This document shows, piece after piece, positions 15,266 through 24,169 of a stretch of DNA of 36,209 nucleotides. Position 1 is the first letter of the stretch, and each line of letters starts with the position of its first letter. The DNA comes from Oscillospiraceae bacterium (GTDB lineage Bacteria; Bacillota; Clostridia; Oscillospirales; Oscillospiraceae): positions 1 through 36,209 of the forward strand of contig JAGBSG010000081.1 in assembly GCA_017632035.1 (NCBI GenBank). The letters run 5' to 3'. The translations under genes were made by a program, and so were the position numbers. The notes under the pieces were generated by a model that was not told the origin of the DNA, made no database searches, and was given only the letters and a program-made list of their open reading frames with translations.

Positions 15266-15874
15266 TTACAACTCTGCAAAGGCTCTGAGGATCGCCAGAC
15301 CCACATCGCCGCTCTTTTCGGGATGGAATTGGCAGCCGTATACATTTCCTTTCGATACTGCCGCTGTCAGCTCCGCGCCGTATTCCGCCGTAGCGATCAC
15401 CGCGTCGGCGCAATCAGCGGCGTAATAGGAATGGACGAAGTACACGCAATCGCCCTCCCGGACATACCGCAGCAGCGGATTTTCCTTTTGGATATGCAGG
15501 GCGTTCCAACCGATATGGGGGATCTTCAGCTCCTTGGCTATCACATCGGCAATGGGCCTGACTGCGCCGGGGATCAGCCCCAGTCCCTGATGCTCGCCGT
15601 ATTCATAGCTTTTTTCAAACAGCAGCTGCATGCCCAGGCAAATGCCCATCAGGGGCTTGCCGGAAGCGGCCAGTTCCCGCAACAGACTGTCAAGCTTTGT
15701 GCTGCGGAGCTTTTGAGCCGCGTCTCCAAAGGCGCCTACGCCGGGCAGGAGGATCTTATCGGCAGAGCGAAGCACCGCCGGATCTGCGGTCACCACCGTT
15801 TCCGCGCCGATGGCTGCCAGAGAGCTTTTCAGGGAAAAGAGATTTCCCACACCGTAATCCACGATCGCTATCAT
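15266..15874 (-). CDS. hisH: Imidazole glycerol phosphate synthase glutaminase subunit
   Basis: Class-I glutamine amidotransferase that supplies ammonia to HisF. 202 residues. Seen: DYGVGNLFS at the N-terminus, LLPGVGAFGD, the nucleophile cysteine in GICLGMQLLFE near 80, and the catalytic histidine and glutamate in CQFHPEKSG near the end. The start codon directly abuts the hisB stop (TAAATG). Confidence 0.98.
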   Translation of the reverse strand: MIAIVDYGVGNLFSLKSSLAAIGAETVVTADPAVLRSADKILLPGVGAFGDAAQKLRSTKLDSLLRELAASGKPLMGICLGMQLLFEKSYEYGEHQGLGLIPGAVRPIADVIAKELKIPHIGWNALHIQKENPLLRYVREGDCVYFVHSYYAADCADAVIATAEYGAELTAAVSKGNVYGCQFHPEKSGDVGLAILRAFAEL

Positions 15875-16462
15875 TTACAGCACTCCCTTTGTGGACGGGA
15901 TCTCGCCGGCAAAGGCCGGGTCCAGGGCTACTGCTTCCCGGAAGCTGCGGCCTGCGGACTTAAACGCGCCCTCGATGATGTGGTGAGAGTTCTTGCCTGC
16001 CAGCTGCCGGATGTGCAGGGAGCACTCCGCCTTGCGGACAAAGCCCAGCCAGAACTCCTCCACCAGCTCTGTATCGAATGTGCCCACCTTTTGGGCCGGG
16101 ATCTGCAGGTCATAGCCCAGGTAATCTCTGCCGGAAAAATCCACGGCAGTGAGGATCAGGGCTTCGTCCATGGGAAGGACGGTGTCGCCGTAGCGGCGGA
16201 TGCCCCGCTTGTCCCCCAGGGCCTCCTTGAAAGCCTGACCCAGCACGATGCCCACATCCTCGGTGGTGTGGTGGTCGTCCACATGGGTATCGCCCTTGCA
16301 GATCACCGTCAGGTCGAACTTGCCGTGTCTGGAGAAGAGGATCAGCATGTGATCCAGAAAGCCACAGCCGGTATCGATAGTACCCTTGCCTCTGCCGTCC
16401 AGATTCAGTTCCAGAATGATATCGGTTTCCGCCGTTTTACGGGCGATCTTGGCTGTTCTCAT
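15875..16462 (-). CDS. hisB: Imidazoleglycerol-phosphate dehydratase
   Basis: Dehydrates imidazole glycerol phosphate to imidazole acetol phosphate. 195 residues, the single-domain form without the phosphatase part found in enteric bacteria. Seen: GFLDHMLILFSRHG, DTHVDDHHTTEDVGI with the metal-binding histidines and glutamates, and the second metal motif KNSHHIIEGAFKSAGR. Its ATG overlaps the hisC stop. No histidinol-phosphate phosphatase gene lies in this operon. Confidence 0.98.
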   Translation of the reverse strand: MRTAKIARKTAETDIILELNLDGRGKGTIDTGCGFLDHMLILFSRHGKFDLTVICKGDTHVDDHHTTEDVGIVLGQAFKEALGDKRGIRRYGDTVLPMDEALILTAVDFSGRDYLGYDLQIPAQKVGTFDTELVEEFWLGFVRKAECSLHIRQLAGKNSHHIIEGAFKSAGRSFREAVALDPAFAGEIPSTKGVL

Positions 16463-17523
16463 AGAGTTTCCTCCAGTATTTCATCCACGGCGCTGATAAA
16501 TGCCTGCATTTGCTCCTGACTGCCGATGGTGATGCGGTTGTAGTCTGTCAGCTTGGGGGCATCAAAGTGGCGCACCAGGATGCCCTTCTGCCGCAGCTTT
16601 TGGTACAGCGTCTTGCCGTCAACGCCGGGGTGCTTGGCAAATACGAAATTGGTCATGGACTCCGGCGCGGTAAAGCCCCGCTGCCGCAGCATATCCATAG
16701 TCCAGGCTCTGGTTTCCATGATAGCCCGGCAATTCTTTTGGAAATAGGCCTCGTCTGCCAACGCGCCGATGCCCGCCGCCATGGTCATGCGGTTGATGTT
16801 GTAGGGATTGGTGGAATACTTCACCGTATTCAGGTCCTGGATCAGCTTGGCGTTGCCCACGCCAAAGCCCAGCCGGGCGCCGGCCATGGACCGGGACTTG
16901 GAAAAGGTCTGGGTCACCAGCAGATTGTCATACTTGGAGATCAGGCTGACAGCGCTTTGCGCGCCGAAATCCACATAGGCCTCGTCAATGACGACAATGC
17001 CGTCGGGATTTCCCGCAACGATCCGCTCGATGTCCGCCAGGGGCAGCGCGATGCCGGTGGGGGCGTTGGGATTGGCGATAAAAACGGTCTTATTCAGGCC
17101 GATATAATCCTCTATCCGAATGGAGAAATCCTCCCCCAAAGGAAGCTGCACATAAGGAACATTGTTGATTTTCGCAAACACCGGATAAAAGCCATAGGTA
17201 ATGTCCGGGAATACTGCCGGATGCTCCTGATCGCAGTAGGCCATAAAGGCAAAATTCAGGATCTCATCAGAGCCGTTGGTAAACAGGATCTGGTCCGGCT
17301 GTACGCCCAGCTTCTGGGCCGCCAGAGCCACCAATTCCCGACACTCAGGGTCAGAGTACAGGTTCAGGTCACCTGCCGCCTGCCGGGCCAGAGATTGGGC
17401 CATTGGTGAAGGGGGAAAGGGCGATTCATTGGTATTGAGCTTGATGTAGCGCATATCCTTGGGCTGCTCGCCGGGGGTGTAGGGCACCAGGGAAGCATAT
17501 TTTTGGCTGAAATAGCGGCTCAT
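16459..17523 (-). CDS. hisC: Histidinol-phosphate aminotransferase
   Basis: PLP-dependent transamination of imidazole acetol phosphate to histidinol phosphate. 354 residues. Seen: KLNTNESPFPPSP near the N-terminus, FTNGSDEIL, NPNAPTG, VIDEAYVDF with the PLP aspartate, the Schiff-base lysine in TFSKSRSMAGARLG, and the C-terminal RITIGSQEQM. Its start overlaps the hisD stop by four bases, as in the other coupled pairs of this operon. Confidence 0.97.
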   Translation of the reverse strand: MSRYFSQKYASLVPYTPGEQPKDMRYIKLNTNESPFPPSPMAQSLARQAAGDLNLYSDPECRELVALAAQKLGVQPDQILFTNGSDEILNFAFMAYCDQEHPAVFPDITYGFYPVFAKINNVPYVQLPLGEDFSIRIEDYIGLNKTVFIANPNAPTGIALPLADIERIVAGNPDGIVVIDEAYVDFGAQSAVSLISKYDNLLVTQTFSKSRSMAGARLGFGVGNAKLIQDLNTVKYSTNPYNINRMTMAAGIGALADEAYFQKNCRAIMETRAWTMDMLRQRGFTAPESMTNFVFAKHPGVDGKTLYQKLRQKGILVRHFDAPKLTDYNRITIGSQEQMQAFISAVDEILEETL

Positions 17524-18803
17524 GCGTCATCCTCCTCCGTACGGATCACCGCGCTTCTGGCATGGGCGGTCAGCCCCTCTGCCTTGGCAAAATAGGCGAC
17601 ATCCTTCGCTACCTGCTTCAGCGCATCTCTGGTGTAGTAAGTAAATTGGGTCTTTTTAATAAAATCATCCACCCCCAGAGGGCTGGAGAATTTGGCTGTG
17701 CCGCCGGTGGGCAGGGTATGGTTGGGACCGGCAAAGTAATCTCCCAGAGCCTCGGGGCAGTTTCTGCCCATGAAGATCGAGCCTGCGTGGCGGATGGAAT
17801 CCAGATAATCAAAGGGATTGTCCACGCAAAGCTCCAGATGCTCCGGAGCAAGCGCATTGATGATATCGATGGCCTGGCGCAGGTCCTCGGCAACGATGAT
17901 CTTGCCGTTACTGTCGATGGATGCTCTCGCGATCTCCGCGCGCTCCAGCAGAGGGATCTGCTTTTCCAGCTCCAGAGAAACCGCTGCTGCCAAGGCCTCG
18001 GAATCCGTCACCAGCACCGCCGAAGCCATTTTGTCATGCTCCGCCTGAGAAAGAAGATCCGCCGCCAGATGCCGGGGATCGGAAGCACCGTCTGCCAGAA
18101 TTAGAATTTCGCTGGGGCCTGCGATCATATCGATGGACACCTTGCCGAAGACCTGCTTTTTGGCCTCTGCCACAAAGGCATTGCCGGGGCCCACGATCTT
18201 GTCCACCTTGGGGATGCTTTCCGTGCCGTAGGCCAGAGCGGCAATGGCCTGAGCGCCGCCCACCTTGAAGATCTTGACCACACCGGCGATCTTCGCCGCT
18301 GCAAGGATCACGGGATTGATCTTTCCCTGGGCATTGGGAGGCGTGACCATGACCACCTCCCGGCAGCCCGCGATCTTGGCGGGGATGGAATCCATCAGCA
18401 CCGTGGAGGGGTAGGCGGCTGTGCCGCCGGGGACATACAGACCGGCCCGATCTACGGGAATGATCTTCTGGCCGATGACTACGCCGTCGGTATCGTTGAT
18501 GATAAAGCTGCTTCTTTTCTGCCGCTCATGGAATTTGCGGATGTTGGCGGCTGCCTTTTGCAGGATCTCTATAAATTCCGGCTCCACCGCCGCCACCGCC
18601 TCGTCGATCTCCTGCCGGGATACCTGCAGGTCGCTCAGCTTGGCTTTGTCAAATTTTTCGCAGTAGGCCAGCAATGCCCGGTCGCCGTTGGCCTTCACAT
18701 CTTCAATAATGTCTGTGACGATGGCCTCTACATTGACAGCAGGCTCTGTCCGGGCAAATATTTCCTCTTTGGATACTTCCTTGTATTTTAATATCTGAAT
18801 CAT
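17520..18803 (-). CDS. hisD: Histidinol dehydrogenase
   Basis: Zinc enzyme that oxidises histidinol to histidine in two NAD-dependent steps, the last of the pathway. 427 residues. Seen: YVPGGTAAYPSTVLM, PPNAQGKINP, KVGGAQAIAALAYGT, KIVGPGNAFV, DMIAGPSEILILAD, LSQAEHD, the catalytic EHLEL motif, and GPNHTLPTGGTAKFSSPLGV. It begins just three bases after the hisG stop. Confidence 0.98.
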   Translation of the reverse strand: MIQILKYKEVSKEEIFARTEPAVNVEAIVTDIIEDVKANGDRALLAYCEKFDKAKLSDLQVSRQEIDEAVAAVEPEFIEILQKAAANIRKFHERQKRSSFIINDTDGVVIGQKIIPVDRAGLYVPGGTAAYPSTVLMDSIPAKIAGCREVVMVTPPNAQGKINPVILAAAKIAGVVKIFKVGGAQAIAALAYGTESIPKVDKIVGPGNAFVAEAKKQVFGKVSIDMIAGPSEILILADGASDPRHLAADLLSQAEHDKMASAVLVTDSEALAAAVSLELEKQIPLLERAEIARASIDSNGKIIVAEDLRQAIDIINALAPEHLELCVDNPFDYLDSIRHAGSIFMGRNCPEALGDYFAGPNHTLPTGGTAKFSSPLGVDDFIKKTQFTYYTRDALKQVAKDVAYFAKAEGLTAHARSAVIRTEEDDA

Positions 18804-18806
18804 GCT

Positions 18807-19430
18807 TTAAGCCTCCGTTTGCAGCCCGAGCTCCCGGACAAGGGTATCAATAGTGCTTCCCTTAAATTTGTAGCTTGCCTTGTTGGCAATGAGCCGGGCA
18901 CTGATGGGCACCACAGTTTCGATAACGGAAAGATTGTTTTCTTTCAGTGTAGTGCCGGTCTCCACGATATCCACGATCACATCGGAAAGATCCAGGATCG
19001 GCGCGATCTCAATAGAACCGTTCAGGTGAATGATGTCAAAATCCCGGCCCTTGGACCGGTAATGCCGGGCAGCGATATTGGAAAACTTCGTTGCTACCCG
19101 CAGCGTCCGGTGCGGATCGTCTGTAAAGCCGTTCTTTGCGGCAACCGCCATCCGGCACTTGCCGATGTTCAGGTCCAGCAGCTCATAGATATCCGGCTCG
19201 TATTCCAGCAGAATGTCCTTGCCTGCCACGCCGATATCCGCCGCACCTCTTTCCACATAGATAGCCACATCCGACGGCTTTACCCAGAAATAGCGGACGC
19301 CCTTTTCCGGGTTCTCAAAGATCAGCTTGCGGTTGTTTTCCCGGATGGAAGGACACTCAAAACCTGCCTTTTCAAACATGGCATAGACCTTTTCGCCCAG
19401 TCTTCCCTTGGGCAGGGCGATATTAAGCAT
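18807..19430 (-). CDS. hisG: ATP phosphoribosyltransferase catalytic subunit, short form
   Basis: First step of histidine synthesis: ATP plus PRPP to phosphoribosyl-ATP. 207 residues, the short form that lacks the C-terminal regulatory domain and works only with HisZ, which is encoded directly upstream. Seen: IALPKGRLGEKV, RYFWVKPSDVAIYVERGAADIGVAGKD, the PRPP-binding region DVIVDIVETGTTLKENNL, and SARLIANKAS. I use the ATG at 19430, which overlaps the hisZ stop by eight bases; a GTG eight codons earlier is possible. Confidence 0.96.
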   Translation of the reverse strand: MLNIALPKGRLGEKVYAMFEKAGFECPSIRENNRKLIFENPEKGVRYFWVKPSDVAIYVERGAADIGVAGKDILLEYEPDIYELLDLNIGKCRMAVAAKNGFTDDPHRTLRVATKFSNIAARHYRSKGRDFDIIHLNGSIEIAPILDLSDVIVDIVETGTTLKENNLSVIETVVPISARLIANKASYKFKGSTIDTLVRELGLQTEA

Positions 19431-20547
19431 TGTTTTCAAGGATCTCCACCTCACTGCCGTCGAATTTCAAAATGCGTCTGCACCGGATATCCGCCGGAAG
19501 CTGACGCTGCACCGCAACCCTTTCCCCGTTGCCGCGCAGGTTTCGGACCTTTGCCTGAAGCTGCATAAGATCCGCCTCCGGTCCGTAAAGCAGCACCGTA
19601 TCCACATCGTATTCCTTCTGCCGGTCATCCAGCCGCTCCAGCGTATCCATGTACACAGCGAACCCGACAGCCCCGGCCTTGCGGCCGACCTTGCGCATGA
19701 GCTTATCGTACTGACCGCCGGACAGAACACTGCTGGGCACGCCGTTGATAAAGCCTTTGAATACGATGCCGTTATAATAATGGATATCGTCCACTTCCGA
19801 AAAGTCGATGCGCAGGATGCCGCCCATATCGCTGTCTTCCACCAGAGCCAGGATGCGTTCCAGCTGCTCCAGCGCATGCATACCCGGCAAATCGGACAGC
19901 AGCGCCTTGATCTGGGACAGAACCACTGCCGGCCTGCCGCTCAGGGCCAGAAGCTGCTTCAGCTTCTCTGCCTTTTCGGATGCCACATTCCACTGCCGGC
20001 AAAGAGCGTCCAGCTCATGGGGATTTTTCTGGCCGATACAGGCCAGAAGCTGGGATTTATTGTTCTCAGAAATACCAATGGCATCGATCAGCTCTGACAG
20101 CAGGCCCAGATGGGAAATGTCCAGAATGCTGTCCGGAGAAATGGCCTGCAGGCTCTCTGCTGCCAGCAGCAGCACCTCGCCGATGCAGTACTCGTCTACA
20201 TCACCCAGACATTCCAGACCCACCTGCATGATCTCTTTAAAGCTGCCGTTTCCCTTGGCTGCCCGGTATACATTCTCATTATAATACAGCTTCTGCAAAG
20301 CCCCCGGGGCATCCTTTGTGTTCTTGACGATGGACAGGGTCACATCCGGCTTCAGGGCCATTAGTCTGCCGTTGGTATCCATAAATGTGATCACCCGATC
20401 GGATACCAGAAAATCCTTGTTACGAGCGTACAGATCATACTCTTCAAATTTGCTCATCTTATACTGGGTATATCCGTAGCGGTTGTAAAGAGAGCGAAGC
20501 CCGAAAATAACCCTTTCCTGATAAGTCAGCGGCAATTCCTGCATCAT
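19423..20547 (-). CDS. hisZ: ATP phosphoribosyltransferase regulatory subunit
   Basis: Class-II histidyl-tRNA-synthetase-like protein that activates short HisG and makes it sensitive to histidine. 374 residues. Seen: motif-2-like stretch ITFMDTNGRLMALKPDVTLSIVKN, YYNENVYRAAKGNGSFKEIMQVGLECLG, and the C-terminal YYNGIVFKGFINGVPSSVLSGGQYDKL. There is no anticodon-binding domain, so it is not a tRNA synthetase. Its start overlaps the upstream regulator by four bases. Confidence 0.95.
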   Translation of the reverse strand: MMQELPLTYQERVIFGLRSLYNRYGYTQYKMSKFEEYDLYARNKDFLVSDRVITFMDTNGRLMALKPDVTLSIVKNTKDAPGALQKLYYNENVYRAAKGNGSFKEIMQVGLECLGDVDEYCIGEVLLLAAESLQAISPDSILDISHLGLLSELIDAIGISENNKSQLLACIGQKNPHELDALCRQWNVASEKAEKLKQLLALSGRPAVVLSQIKALLSDLPGMHALEQLERILALVEDSDMGGILRIDFSEVDDIHYYNGIVFKGFINGVPSSVLSGGQYDKLMRKVGRKAGAVGFAVYMDTLERLDDRQKEYDVDTVLLYGPEADLMQLQAKVRNLRGNGERVAVQRQLPADIRCRRILKFDGSEVEILENNA

Positions 20548-20840
20548 TGCGCATCCTCCTGGTCCTTCAGTCTTTCAATTACGGCACGGTAGCCGCCGCT
20601 GCCGTAATTCAGGCACTTGCTGACCCGGCCGATGGTGGCGGTGCTGATTCCCACTTCCTTGGTGATCCGTTGGTAGCTGGCACCCTGGGCCAGCAGGATG
20701 GCGGTGTCCAGCCGCTGCGCCATGTCCTGTATTTCCTTAATGGTACAAAGATCCGCGAAGAAAGCATAACATTCCTCTGTGCTCTTCAGTTCTAAAATGG
20801 TTTCAAACAATCTATCGATGGAGTTTGACTGAAAATTCAT
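20544..20840 (-). CDS. TrpR/YerC-family transcriptional regulator of the his operon
   Basis: A 98-residue Trp-repressor-like DNA-binding protein. Seen: the helical core ELKSTEECYAFFADLCTIKE, IQDMAQRLDTAILLAQGASYQ, then a helix-turn-helix ITKEVGISTATIGRVSKCL. YerC-type proteins have been proposed as histidine regulators in Firmicutes; its place as first gene of the his operon supports that, but the ligand is an inference. I start at the ATG at 20840, with GGAGG seven bases upstream; an ATG six bases earlier is too close to it. It probably represses its own promoter, where two direct repeats overlap the -10 region. Confidence 0.9.
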   Translation of the reverse strand: MNFQSNSIDRLFETILELKSTEECYAFFADLCTIKEIQDMAQRLDTAILLAQGASYQRITKEVGISTATIGRVSKCLNYGSGGYRAVIERLKDQEDAQ

Positions 20841-20861
20841 ACTCATACCTCCCAATTTAGT

Positions 20862-20893
20862 CACTTCATCAGTTTATCACTTTATCTAAATAA
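20862..20893 (-). promoter_or_regulatory. Candidate operator: imperfect direct repeat
   Basis: Read on the plus strand, CACTTCATCAGTTTA and CACTTTATCTAAATA stand 16 bases apart, start to start (20862 and 20878). They cover the -10 box and spacer of the his promoter. TTTATCTAAATAAA nearby is a near-perfect palindrome. A plausible binding site for the TrpR-family regulator encoded just downstream; untested. Confidence 0.45.
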
Positions 20894-20899
20894 AGTCAA
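20871..20899 (-). promoter_or_regulatory. Promoter of the histidine operon
   Basis: TTGACT (20894-20899) and TAAACT (20871-20876) on the minus strand with a 17-base spacer, about 30 bases upstream of the regulator's ATG. No T-box or other leader fits in between. Confidence 0.85.
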
Positions 20900-21039
20900 C
20901 CCCAAATTGCATTTTTATCCTACCTTCGCAGCACTGCCGGCAGATCGGCAGCACCATGTAAAAACATTCCTATTTTAGAAGTAAAGTCGGGTTAAAATTG
21001 ATAAAATTCACTAGTTTTTGCATATTATTAAATTTTCTC

Positions 21040-21068
21040 TTGCAATCATAGGGAAAAGCTTGTATAAT
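21040..21068 (+). promoter_or_regulatory. Promoter of the TRAP transporter operon
   Basis: TTGCAA (21040-21045) and a consensus TATAAT (21063-21068) with a 17-base spacer, 48 bases before the start codon. It is divergent from the his promoter; the roughly 140 bases between them are AT-rich and hold no gene. Confidence 0.85.
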
Positions 21069-21115
21069 CATAAATAATTTTTTGGAGCTGTTCCAAAAAG
21101 CAAGGAGGAAATATT

Positions 21116-22066
21116 ATGAAAAAGCTTATTTCTGCTGTGCTGTGCCTGATGCTGGTGCTGTCCCTGGCAGCCTGCAACGGCGCTTCCACCAAGATGACCA
21201 TGGGTACCGGCGGTACTGCAGGTACATACTACGCCTACGGCGGTGCTCTGGGCAACCAGATCAAGACCGCTGCCGGCATTGATGTTAATGTGGTGTCTAC
21301 CGACGGCTCTAAGGCCAACATTCTGGGCATCCACACCGGTAACTACCAGCTGGCCACTGTCCAGTCCGATGTTATGGCTTACGCCTATGCCGGCACCCGT
21401 TCCTTTGAGAAGGAAGGCAAGCTGGACTCCTTCCGCGTCATCGGCGGTCTGTACGCTGAGGCTGTACAGCTGATTACCATGGACCCCACCATTAAAAGCG
21501 TTGCCGACCTGAGAGGCAAGAAGGTCTCCATCGGCGCTGCCGGTTCCGGTGTATACTTCAACGCCATCGACATTCTGGGCGCTGCCGGTATGACTGAGAA
21601 GGACATCGTTCCCCAGTATCAGTCCTTTGCTGACTCTGCCGATGCTCTGAAGGACGGCAAGATCGATGCCGCTTTCATCGTTGCCGGCGCTCCCACCCCC
21701 GCCATCACTGAGCTGTGCGTGGCTGCCAATGCTTCTCTGGTGCCCATCGACGGAGACATTGCCAAGACCCTGATGGATAACTCCCCTTACTACACCTCTT
21801 ATGTGATCCCTGCTGAGACCTACAAGGGTCAGACCGCTGATGTGACCACCGTTACCGTTAAGGCTACTCTGATCGTCAGCACCTCCGCTTCCGAAGAGGA
21901 TGTCTACAACATCACCAAGGCTATTTTCGATAACATCGACGCAATCAGCCACGCCAAGAAGGCCGAGCTGTCTATCGAGAATGCCACCACCGGCATGACC
22001 GCCCCCTTCCACAAGGGTGCTGCCAAGTACTTTGCCGAAAAGAACGTTACTGTCGAGTCCAAGTAA
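21116..22066 (+). CDS. TAXI-family TRAP transporter solute receptor (lipoprotein)
   Basis: Extracytoplasmic receptor that delivers substrate to the permease encoded next. 316 residues. A lipoprotein signal ends in LAAC with Cys20 as lipidation site. Mature-domain marks are MTMGTGGTAGTYYAYGGAL (TAXI family), VSTDGSKANILGI, the VADLRGKKVSIGAAGSG ligand-site stretch, and ASEEDVYNITKAIFDN. Ribosome site AAGGAGG. TAXI receptors are linked to glutamate and other carboxylic acids, but no substrate can be named here. Codon use is cleaner and more biased than in neighbours, which fits high expression. Confidence 0.95.
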   Translation: MKKLISAVLCLMLVLSLAACNGASTKMTMGTGGTAGTYYAYGGALGNQIKTAAGIDVNVVSTDGSKANILGIHTGNYQLATVQSDVMAYAYAGTRSFEKEGKLDSFRVIGGLYAEAVQLITMDPTIKSVADLRGKKVSIGAAGSGVYFNAIDILGAAGMTEKDIVPQYQSFADSADALKDGKIDAAFIVAGAPTPAITELCVAANASLVPIDGDIAKTLMDNSPYYTSYVIPAETYKGQTADVTTVTVKATLIVSTSASEEDVYNITKAIFDNIDAISHAKKAELSIENATTGMTAPFHKGAAKYFAEKNVTVESK

Positions 22067-22089
22067 GCTTCTGTGTTCCCGTAATTCAG

Positions 22090-22121
22090 ATTGGCTGCGG
22101 CTGAAATCGGCCGCAGCCAAT
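22090..22121 (+). other. Intercistronic hairpin between TRAP receptor and permease
   Basis: ATTGGCTGCGGC pairs with GCCGCAGCCAAT around an 8-base loop, followed by a short T stretch before the permease ribosome site. Such hairpins often protect or partly terminate the message so that more receptor than permease is made. Confidence 0.75.
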
Positions 22122-22146
22122 TCCGCTATTTTTCAAGGAGGTTTTC

Positions 22147-24090
22147 ATGGCGCTTTTTAAGAAAAAGACCCCCCCTGTCCAGGAGCCCATGGATCTGGAC
22201 GCAGTCATGAAAAAGTTTGACCGCGAATCCAATACACGCGTTTGGGAAGGTGTCCCCAAGATTCTGGTCACCTGTATCCTGGCTCTGTTTTCTGTTTTTT
22301 GTATTTATGTGACCTTGTTTGCTACCTGGCTTGATGAGCTTCGTCTGACCACCTTTATGGCCTACATCATGTTTATCGGCTATTTGGTGTTCCCCGCAAA
22401 AAAAGGCATGCAACGCGTCAACTATATACCCTGGTATGATATCTTGCTGTTGGTCGCAGGCACGGGCGCGTTTTTGTACTATGCCATTAACGCCACGACC
22501 ATTGTTGCCCGTTTTTCGATCCTGCCCTATGAGGTGGTGATCGGCATTGTGGGTATCGCTTGCCTTGCAGAGCTCTGCCGCCGCTGTGTGGGTCTGCCCA
22601 TCCTGTTCGTGGCCGGTGCGCTGCTGGTGTACGCCCTGATCTGGGGTTCTACCAACCCCGATGTCATCAAAAGAATTACCGAATATGTCCGTGTGCTGTT
22701 CTACTCCAAGGAGGGCATCCTGTCCACGCCGGTCAATGTCTGCTCCAAGTACATCGTCATGTTCATCATCTTCGGCGCATTCCTGGAGCGCACCGGCATT
22801 GCGGATTTCTTTATCCAGATCGCCAACGCCCTGGTAGGCCGTTTCTCCGGCGGTCCTGCCAAGGTAGCCGTGGTAGCCTCCGCTTTGGAGGGCATGGTTT
22901 CCGGCTCCTCTGTGGCCAATACCGTTGGCTCCGGCGCTGTGACCATCCCCCTGATGAAGCGCACCGGTTATAAGCCCGAGTTCGCGGCTGCGGCTGAGGC
23001 TTCTGCCTCCACCGGCGGCCAGATCATGCCTCCTATCATGGGCGCTGCCGCCTTCCTGATGGCTGAAACCATCGGCGTTCCCTACTCCAACATTGTTACC
23101 AAGGCAATTCTGCCTGCGGTGCTGTACTTTGCCGGTGTGTTTATCACCGTTCACCTGGAAGCCAAAAAGGAAGGCCTGCGGGGTCTGACCAAGGAAGAGC
23201 TGCCCCGGCTGAAGCCCCTGCTGAAGAAGGCTTACCTGCTGCTGCCCCTGATCCTGCTGATCTATCTGGTAGCTACCAGCAAAAATACAATTGCTTATGC
23301 AGCTGCCATTGCCATTGTGGTAGCCATTGCCGTCAGTCTGTTTGATAAGGAAACCCGCATGACCCCCAAGCGTCTGCTGGAGGCTTTGGCAGCCGGCGGT
23401 CAGGGTATGATCACCGTGGCTGTTGCCTGCGGTGTTGCCGGTATCGTTGCCGGTATCATCGGTGTCACCGGTCTGGCCTTCATGCTCTTCAACGGCATCG
23501 TAGCAGTGGCTGGCAATCAGGTCATCGTTGCCCTGTTCCTGACCATGCTGTGCTGCATCGTGCTGGGCATGGGCGTTCCCACAACCGCAAACTACTGCAT
23601 CATGGCCGCCACCTGCGCTCCCATTCTGGTAAAAATGGGCGTTCCGGATGTGGCCGCTCACTTCTTCGTGTTCTACTTCGGCATCGTGGCCGACCTGACA
23701 CCCCCTGTGGCTCTGGCCGCCTATGCAGGCGCTGCCATCGCCCAGGCCAACCCCATGAAGACCGCCTTCACCTCTACCAAGCTGGCTATCGGCGCATTCA
23801 TCGTACCCTATGTGTTTGCCCTGAATCCGGCAATGCTGTTCATCGACACCACCGTACCCGAGGTCATCCTGATCTGCGTCACCTCCCTGATCGGTATGTT
23901 CGGTGTCGCAGCTGCCCTGGAGAGCTACTTCCTGCGGCATATGCCCTGGTATCAGCGAATTATCAGCGCTGCCGGCGGCCTGCTTCTGATCTACCCCGGC
24001 ATTGTTACCGATGTGATCGGTCTGTGCCTGGTAGGTGGTATGGCTCTGCTGCAAATCACTGAGAGCAGGAAGGAAAAGACCCTGTCCTGA
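22147..24090 (+). CDS. TRAP transporter fused permease (DctQ-DctM type)
   Basis: Inner-membrane ion-coupled carrier of the TAXI-TRAP system; small and large permease subunits are joined in one 647-residue chain. Seen: four hydrophobic helices in the first ~170 residues, then many helices with the DctM marks EGMVSGSSVANTVGSGAVTIPLMKR, EASASTGGQIMPPIMGAAAFLMAE, VLGMGVPTTANYCIMA and VADLTPPVALAAYAGA. AAGGAGG lies in front of the ATG. The gene is followed by a strong terminator. Confidence 0.95.
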   Translation: MALFKKKTPPVQEPMDLDAVMKKFDRESNTRVWEGVPKILVTCILALFSVFCIYVTLFATWLDELRLTTFMAYIMFIGYLVFPAKKGMQRVNYIPWYDILLLVAGTGAFLYYAINATTIVARFSILPYEVVIGIVGIACLAELCRRCVGLPILFVAGALLVYALIWGSTNPDVIKRITEYVRVLFYSKEGILSTPVNVCSKYIVMFIIFGAFLERTGIADFFIQIANALVGRFSGGPAKVAVVASALEGMVSGSSVANTVGSGAVTIPLMKRTGYKPEFAAAAEASASTGGQIMPPIMGAAAFLMAETIGVPYSNIVTKAILPAVLYFAGVFITVHLEAKKEGLRGLTKEELPRLKPLLKKAYLLLPLILLIYLVATSKNTIAYAAAIAIVVAIAVSLFDKETRMTPKRLLEALAAGGQGMITVAVACGVAGIVAGIIGVTGLAFMLFNGIVAVAGNQVIVALFLTMLCCIVLGMGVPTTANYCIMAATCAPILVKMGVPDVAAHFFVFYFGIVADLTPPVALAAYAGAAIAQANPMKTAFTSTKLAIGAFIVPYVFALNPAMLFIDTTVPEVILICVTSLIGMFGVAAALESYFLRHMPWYQRIISAAGGLLLIYPGIVTDVIGLCLVGGMALLQITESRKEKTLS

Positions 24091-24119
24091 TTACCCAAGT
24101 AAACTGCTCCTTAACCCAA

Positions 24120-24158
24120 CGCAGCCACATGGAAAAATTCCATGTGGCTGCGTTTTTC
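24120..24158 (+). terminator. Intrinsic terminator of the TRAP operon
   Basis: CGCAGCCACATGGAA pairs with TTCCATGTGGCTGCG across AAA, followed by TTTTT. It lies between converging genes. Confidence 0.92.
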
Positions 24159-24169
24159 GTTCTTATTTA

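Noticed and set aside
22126..24054. A 642-residue frame opposite the TRAP permease
   Set aside because: Its composition (Gly, His, Gln, Asp rich) is the mirror of a hydrophobic membrane protein; no family match and no promoter.
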